Shown here one piece after another: positions 55,981 to 64,000 of a DNA stretch of 64,000 nt; the first letter of the stretch is position 1, and every line of letters starts with the position of its first letter. A program made the position numbers and the translations under genes. This DNA is from DAIODI01 sp046349255 (GTDB lineage Bacteria > Pseudomonadota > Alphaproteobacteria > Rhizobiales > Aestuariivirgaceae). The notes beneath the pieces are model-generated. The model ran no database searches. It saw only the letters and a list, made by a program, of their open reading frames with translations, and was not told where the DNA came from. The stretch covers positions 1,458,012 to 1,522,011 of the forward strand of contig JAXMCR010000002.1 in assembly GCA_046349255.1 (NCBI GenBank), written 5' to 3'.

Positions 55981-56355
55981 TCGTTGTTAACGGTGAAGAC
56001 CGCCGTTACAAAAAACAGTTGGAATGCGGACGGTCACGGGATAGTGTCGATCCCAAGCGAAGCGCCCCTTCTGGGGGTTTCCCGATCCATCCGCAACCGG
56101 CCGGGCGACGCTGCCGAACAGGCGGCCGGTAGATGACGGGAAATAAGGGTCTCGCGTGGCGATCGGAGGATCGGCCGCAGCGGGACTTCGGGAGGCGCTT
56201 CTAGCCCCGGAAAAGCACCGAAACGGAAGTTGGGCAGAAACGGCGCCTGAAAGACAGGTTTAGCAACCGGACAACCCGAGGCCCGCGGCAAGGCTGCCGC
56301 CGGTGCGTGCCCGCGAGGATTTGATTTTCGCCGCTCACGTGGAACGAAAGCAGAC
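55981..56355. other. Intergenic region between prmC and the DUF4167 gene
   Basis: 375 bases without a gene. TAACGG at 55988-55993 and CCGTTA at 56003-56008, then CAAAAAAC, form a weak hairpin after prmC. The rest probably holds the promoter and leader of the next gene; no clear box was found. Confidence 0.4.
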
Positions 56356-57294
56356 ATGAGACCAAACCAGCATAAGAACAGGTCGCGCGGGCGGGGCCGC
56401 AGGCCAGGCAACCCGATGAACCGGGTGTTCGAGAGCAACGGACCCGACGTGAAGGTCCGCGGCAACGCCCAGCACGTGGCCGAGAAGTATCTCCAGCTCG
56501 CCCGCGACGCGCAGTCGTCCGGCGATTCGGTGATGGCCGAGAACTACTATCAGCATGCAGAGCATTACCTGCGCATCCTCGCGGCCTCGCAGCCGCCGAA
56601 CGCGCAAGGGCAGCCGGGTGGCATGCGCCGTCCCTTCGGCTCCGACGACCTCGACGACGAGGACGGCCTCGACGGCGGTGACGAGGACGAGACGCTGGTC
56701 GCCGGGCAGGGTCCGCAGCCCGACATCCCCGGAGGCGAGCAGCGCGAGGCGCGTCCCCCGCGCGAGGGCCGGGAAGGACAGGAGCAGCGCGAGTACCGCG
56801 GCGACGACCAGCGCGACCACCGTCCACGCGGCGACCGCCCGCAGCGTGACGACTACCGCCCGCCGCGCGAACATCGCGAACCGCGCGAGAACCGCGACAA
56901 CAGGGGCGACCGCGACGACTACCGCGCCCGCGACGACCAGCGGCCGCGCGACGACTATCGTCCTCGCGACGAGTACCGCCAGCGCGACGACCACCGCCCG
57001 CCGCGGGAGAACCGCGAGCCCCGGGAAAATCGCGACGACTACCGCCCGCGGCCGCCGCGCCCCGAGGCGCGCTCTGCCGAGCCTGCCGAGGGCGGCACGG
57101 CGCCGGAGTCATCGGGCGATGAGTCGAACGGCTGGGCCGCTCCCGATTTCCTGCGCCGGCCTGCGCCCGGCGGCGGCCCCGGCCGCCCGCGCCGCGAAGC
57201 CCGCGGTCCGCGCCCCGAGCGGCGGTCCGGCGACGGCGAGGGCGGCGAAGCTCCGCCCGCCGACGACCCGGCCGGCGAGGTCAATCCCGGCTGA
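56356..57294 (+). CDS. DUF4167 protein with long Arg/Asp repeat tail
   Basis: A 312-residue protein. Residues 1-80 form the conserved DUF4167 domain (RGRGRRPGNPMNRVFESNGPDVKVRGNAQHVAEKYLQLARDAQSSGDSVMAENYYQHAEHYLRIL), thought to be RNA-related because of the basic front. Residues ~125-255 are low-complexity Arg/Asp/Glu/Pro repeats of the form RDDYRPR and PREHREPRENRD, encoded by GCGACGACTACCGC-like tandem DNA. The repeat number is likely to vary among strains. A strong terminator follows. Confidence 0.82.
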   Translation: MRPNQHKNRSRGRGRRPGNPMNRVFESNGPDVKVRGNAQHVAEKYLQLARDAQSSGDSVMAENYYQHAEHYLRILAASQPPNAQGQPGGMRRPFGSDDLDDEDGLDGGDEDETLVAGQGPQPDIPGGEQREARPPREGREGQEQREYRGDDQRDHRPRGDRPQRDDYRPPREHREPRENRDNRGDRDDYRARDDQRPRDDYRPRDEYRQRDDHRPPRENREPRENRDDYRPRPPRPEARSAEPAEGGTAPESSGDESNGWAAPDFLRRPAPGGGPGRPRREARGPRPERRSGDGEGGEAPPADDPAGEVNPG

Positions 57295-57321
57295 AATAAG
57301 CCATTTTTCAACAAGTTTCCG

Positions 57322-57351
57322 GAGGCGCCGCAGGGCGCCTCTTCGTTTTTT
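57322..57351 (+). terminator. Terminator after the DUF4167 gene
   Basis: GAGGCGCC (57322-57329) pairs with GGCGCCTC (57334-57341) around GCAG and is followed by TTCGTTTTTT. Confidence 0.88.
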
Positions 57352-57375
57352 GAAAACCTCTCCGGGCGAGCCCGC

Positions 57376-57404
57376 CTTGCGTTGCCATAATGCAACACTA
57401 TATG
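57376..57404 (+). promoter_or_regulatory. RpoH (heat-shock) promoter of clpB
   Basis: CTTG (57376-57379), an 18-base spacer and CTATAT (57398-57403) match the alphaproteobacterial sigma-32 form CTTG-N17/18-CYTATNT. The spacer holds a small dyad GTTGC-cataat-GCAAC. It lies about 135 bases before clpB. Confidence 0.7.
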
Positions 57405-57539
57405 GGGAAGGTGGCCGGCGATCGCCTTGCGGATCGCCACGGGGGACCCTCGGGATCAACGGCCGACAAGTCCAGTGACGGCGCATCGAGGACACGCCTT
57501 TCAAGGGTGCCAGAACGGTGCGTGCCGAGGAGGTCATAG

Positions 57540-60140
<2,601 letters not shown>

Positions 60141-60162
60141 GTCATCCGTACATGAAAAGAGC

Positions 60163-60193
60163 GATGCCCGGCTTCAGGCCGGGCATCTGCTTT
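60163..60193 (+). terminator. Terminator after clpB (possibly bidirectional)
   Basis: A perfect 10-bp stem (60163-60172 with 60178-60187) has loop TTCAG and is followed by TGCTTT. AAAAGAG upstream would give a short U-run on the minus strand for the convergent M23 gene. Confidence 0.8.
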
Positions 60194-60226
60194 CTGGGGA
60201 ATGCGTCAGGCAGCGGCGACGCGCGA

Positions 60227-61969
60227 TTATTGATCGACCTGCGCGACCTTGGTCGACTGCGGCGCGGCCTTCATCATGGCGATGACGTTTTCCTTGTGCC
60301 GCTTGAACTGGGCGAATTCCTTGCCGGAGAGCTGACGGCCGCCCATGGCCTTGACTTTCAGCGGGTTCACCGGCTTGCCGGCGACGCGCACCTCGAAGTG
60401 GGCGTGCGGGCCGGTGGAGCGGCCGGTCGAGCCGACGTAGCCGATGATCTGGCCCTGCCGCACGCGCACGCCTTCCTTCACCGTCTGGGCGATGCGGCTC
60501 ATGTGCGCGTAGAGCGTCTCGTAGCCGTTCTGGTGCTTGATCTTCACGACGCGGCCATAGGCGCCGTCCCAGCCGGCGAACTCGATGGTGCCGTCGCCCG
60601 CCGCCTTCATCGGCGTGCCGTACGGGGCGGCGAAGTCGACGCCGGTGTGCATCTTCGTATAGCCGAGGATCGGGTGGAGCCGCATGCCGAAGCCGGACGA
60701 GATGCGGCTCGCCGAGACCGGCGTACGCATGAGGGCGCGGTCGGAGGAGCGGCCCATCTCGTCGAAGTAGCCGGTGTCGCCGTCCTTCGTGGTGTAGCGG
60801 TAGTAGATCTTGGTCTGCCCGCCGACGGTCAGCGCCACGTAGTGGATGACCTTGCGCTTCGTCGAGGAGCCGGTGAGCGGGTTGCCGTAGAAGATCTCGA
60901 AGGTGTCGTTGGCGCGCACCTGGCGCTGGAAGTCGACGTCGTAGGAGTAGATCTGCATCATCTGCGAGATGATGTAGTCCGGCACGCCCTTGTCCTTCGC
61001 CGTCGCGTAGAGGCCTGCGCCGACGAAACCCTTGGCACGGTAGTAGGGCGAGGCCGCGTACTTCGAGCGGGCGCCTTCCTTGGCGCCTTCGACGCGCGCG
61101 GTGAAGCGGCCGTCCTCGTCGGCCTCGACGACGATTTCCTCGTCCGGGCCCGGGTTGAAGGAGAGGCGCACCGGCGCGGTGATGTCCTCGCCGTAGAAGT
61201 CCTGCTGGCGTTCGAGGGTGACGGTGAATTCCTGCCCGGCCTTGAGGAGGGTCGTCGGGAACACCGGCTCCAGCGCCTGCGCCATCGCCAGCGCCTGGTC
61301 GGCGGGCACGCCGAGCTTGGCGATCTCGCTCGCCAGCGTGCCGCCCTCCGGGAGTTCGATCACTTCGTCGACCGGCTCGGGGAGCTGCTTGTTGATCGTC
61401 GTGATGTTGCCGGAGGTGTCGAGCGAGGCGACCTGGAAGGAGCCTTCGATGACCTGCGGCGTCGCGTACGGAAGAACCGCGGTGGAGATCTTGGGGTAGC
61501 TCGCGGCGCCCTCGATGAGGCGGGGCTGCTGCGGAATGCCGCCGCCCGTCGCGTCGGTGGCGCTTGGCTGCCGGTAGGCGACGGACTGGGTGTAGGGAAT
61601 GAAGGCGGAGGGCGCGGCCGCGGCGCCGTTGGCGGCCTGATCGTCGGACTGGTAGTTGCCCTTCACGGTCAGGGCGGGCGTGCCGAGGAAGTCGCGGGGC
61701 TGGACGGAGGCGAGCGCCTGGCCAGAGGTTTCGGCGGTGCCGAAGAGGCCGACGAGGATGGTGCCGATCGCGAGGCTGCCGGCGACGCCGGCGACGCAGG
61801 TGGTGACCAGCCATTTGCGCTGCCGCGGCTGGTCTTCCTCATGGAAGGGATTGTGGTGGTCGAGCTCGAGCTCTTCGATATGGATCGGGGAACCCGATTG
61901 CATCGGGCGCTGATCGCCATCGCTCCAGGTTCTGGTTACCCTGCCGACCAACGCCCCAAATCCCCTCAC
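60227..61969 (-). CDS. M23 family murein endopeptidase with membrane anchor
   Basis: A 580-residue envelope enzyme. One membrane span lies at ~53-77, so most of the protein is periplasmic. Residues ~200-400 resemble the LysM/OapA-like and long linker region of such proteases. The LytM domain spans ~425-535 with zinc ligands H441?-x3-D445 (HTGVDFAAP) and H522/H524 in HAHFEV, and H489 also in place, so it should be active and cut peptide cross-links. The GTG at 61969 is the longest start; ATG 61903 is an alternative that keeps the span. Confidence 0.85.
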   Translation of the reverse strand: MRGFGALVGRVTRTWSDGDQRPMQSGSPIHIEELELDHHNPFHEEDQPRQRKWLVTTCVAGVAGSLAIGTILVGLFGTAETSGQALASVQPRDFLGTPALTVKGNYQSDDQAANGAAAAPSAFIPYTQSVAYRQPSATDATGGGIPQQPRLIEGAASYPKISTAVLPYATPQVIEGSFQVASLDTSGNITTINKQLPEPVDEVIELPEGGTLASEIAKLGVPADQALAMAQALEPVFPTTLLKAGQEFTVTLERQQDFYGEDITAPVRLSFNPGPDEEIVVEADEDGRFTARVEGAKEGARSKYAASPYYRAKGFVGAGLYATAKDKGVPDYIISQMMQIYSYDVDFQRQVRANDTFEIFYGNPLTGSSTKRKVIHYVALTVGGQTKIYYRYTTKDGDTGYFDEMGRSSDRALMRTPVSASRISSGFGMRLHPILGYTKMHTGVDFAAPYGTPMKAAGDGTIEFAGWDGAYGRVVKIKHQNGYETLYAHMSRIAQTVKEGVRVRQGQIIGYVGSTGRSTGPHAHFEVRVAGKPVNPLKVKAMGGRQLSGKEFAQFKRHKENVIAMMKAAPQSTKVAQVDQ

Positions 61970-62526
61970 ACATCACGCCCGAGCCGGCCTTTTCCCCAGG
62001 ACCGGCGACGGGCCCCTACCCGATTCGCCGACCCCGCGTGCCTGCGCACGCAGAGAGATGAGCCTTCCCGAACTCCCCCCGCCAGCGGCGAACCGCCGGC
62101 CGATGCGCGCGGACTGTGCCCGCCACATGGGGTGAAGTCAACCCGCCGAAGGACGGAGTGGACAACGTGTGATCGGCCGCAGTGAACGGCCAAAAAAGAG
62201 GATGGTCAGTTGTTCCCAAGTCCCCTGATCCCACGTTCCCCGACCCCTGAAGGTCCCAAGTTCCAGACGGGCTTTTCCCTAAGCCCGGAAGGCTCCCCCG
62301 ATCCCGTACGTGACGTCCTAAAGACATCCATCTGTTCTGGCGACCAACCTAGGCCGTGTATGGTTGCCGAACCGTTAAGGGGAGGCTGATGGCAGTTTGC
62401 GGCGAAATTGTGCCGCCAGATGCTTGAAGCTTGCGGCGGCAAACTTATCTACAGCCCTGTGGGATGAGACAGTCCCCGGAAATCAGCGCTTTTGTTGAAG
62501 ATTACGAAAAAACAACAACAACGCGC
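61970..62526. other. Spacer between the M23 gene and the rRNA promoter
   Basis: No gene is supported. It holds a C-rich stretch with two TCCCAAGT copies (about 62214-62265), an inverted repeat TGCCGCC/GGCGGCA (62411-62417 and 62435-62441), and one DnaA-box-like TTATCTACA at 62445-62453. A single such box does not make an origin. Confidence 0.4.
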
Positions 62527-62556
62527 TTGACACTTCCGGGCTCCCGCTCATATAAC
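62527..62556 (+). promoter_or_regulatory. rRNA operon promoter
   Basis: TTGACA (62527-62532) and TATAAC (62551-62556) are spaced by 18 bases and stand ~350 bases before 16S. The GC-rich stretch and CarD in the same window fit growth-rate control of rRNA. Confidence 0.75.
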
Positions 62557-62905
62557 CCCCATCACTGAGGGGCGAGTGCTGCGAAGCACTGCAAGACTCC
62601 TCGTCCCCGATCCAATCGGAGATCACGAACGCCCTAGCAACAGGGCGAAGGTGGTTTTCGTCTGCGTCGGGGGTTTTGGGTCCTCCGGGTCCCCGGCTCT
62701 TTGACATCGTTGATGAAAGAAAGAGAAACGCAGGCGGCGGCGTCCTAGCGGCTCGACGAAAGTCGAGCAAAAGGAACGCTAGTCGACTGCGTTTTAGAGA
62801 AGCCAAAGCTTCGGAGCCATCTTCGGATGGTTTTGAAAATGCTTGGCTACTCGTCAATTGCGCAGCGACCACATCTGGCTTCGGCCAGATGGAGCACAGT
62901 GTTTC
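62557..62905 (+). other. rRNA operon leader
   Basis: The transcribed leader includes GCTCTTTGACAT (62694-62705), a BoxA-like antitermination element, followed by GAAAGAAAGAGAAACG, both usual in class leaders. The GCTCGACGAAAGTCGAGC hairpin (about 62751-62768) is a probable processing stem. Confidence 0.65.

Positions 62906-64000
<1,095 letters not shown>

Noticed and set aside
62445..62453. Replication origin near the rRNA promoter
   Set aside because: Only one DnaA-box-like 9-mer, no AT-rich unwinding region and no origin-linked genes (dnaA, parAB, hemE) nearby.

Overview
The window reads as a chromosome segment of a GC-rich alphaproteobacterium. The evidence is the partial 16S rRNA gene at the right end (alphaproteobacterial signature regions), several small families typical of the class (CarD, the 7Fe ferredoxin FdxA, DUF1178, DUF4167, a RodZ-like HTH protein), and class-typical gene orders: helicase/S4/fdxA/carD, aroK-aroB-CNNM, xerD-accA, comF-grxC-nitrilase-DUF1178-ubiG-lysC-ptsP and prfA-prmC-DUF4167-clpB. 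I do not assign an order or genus.

Left part. Positions 1-2780 hold the tail of a helicase-like protein, an S4 RNA-binding protein, fdxA and carD. A tRNA-Arg(CCT) gene at 2836-2912 is the attachment site of an integrated element. A 48-bp copy of its 3' half recurs exactly at 9622-9669, and a shorter 28/29 copy lies at 10942-10970. Element 1 (2867-9669) carries a tyrosine integrase, an AlpA-like excisionase/HTH protein, an unknown protein, a RepA-like ATPase, and cargo: a patatin-like phospholipase, a lipoprotein and a secreted ClpP-fold protease-like protein. A 19-bp motif (one mismatch) near both ends looks like integrase arm sites. The stretch after 9669 repeats the left end of element 1 in diverged form and ends at the third att copy, so I read it as the remnant of an older related element. 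It now holds a VPLPA-CTERM protein gene and a decapitated HTH gene.

From 10994 to 17450 lies a surface-glycan island of intermediate base composition: a WecE-like sugar aminotransferase, a PglD/NeuD-like acyltransferase, a GT61 glycosyltransferase, a rare single polypeptide joining a six-blade Kelch propeller to a GT-B glycosyltransferase, and an unknown protein. A second VPLPA-CTERM protein follows, so two exosortase-type substrates with nearly the same sorting tail flank the glycan genes. Next come a single-domain response regulator and a GH1-like hydrolase fused to an RmlD-like reductase.

From 21.3 kb the sequence is mostly core. A cytoplasmic trypsin-like protease is paired with a 74-residue protein. 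A dabB-dabA inorganic-carbon pump has a divergent LysR regulator and is followed by ppsA, a grouping that suggests handling of CO2/bicarbonate and C3 carbon. Envelope genes (MltB-type transglycosylase, L,D-transpeptidase, M23 endopeptidase, parvulin PPIase, secA), shikimate genes (aroK, aroB), xerD, accA, argJ, mutT, a LysE exporter with an apparent CTG start, an orphan Flp-like pilin, lysC, ptsP, prfA, prmC and clpB follow. clpB has a good match to the alphaproteobacterial RpoH promoter. The window ends in an rRNA promoter, leader and the first ~1.1 kb of 16S rRNA. No CRISPR array or transposon was seen.
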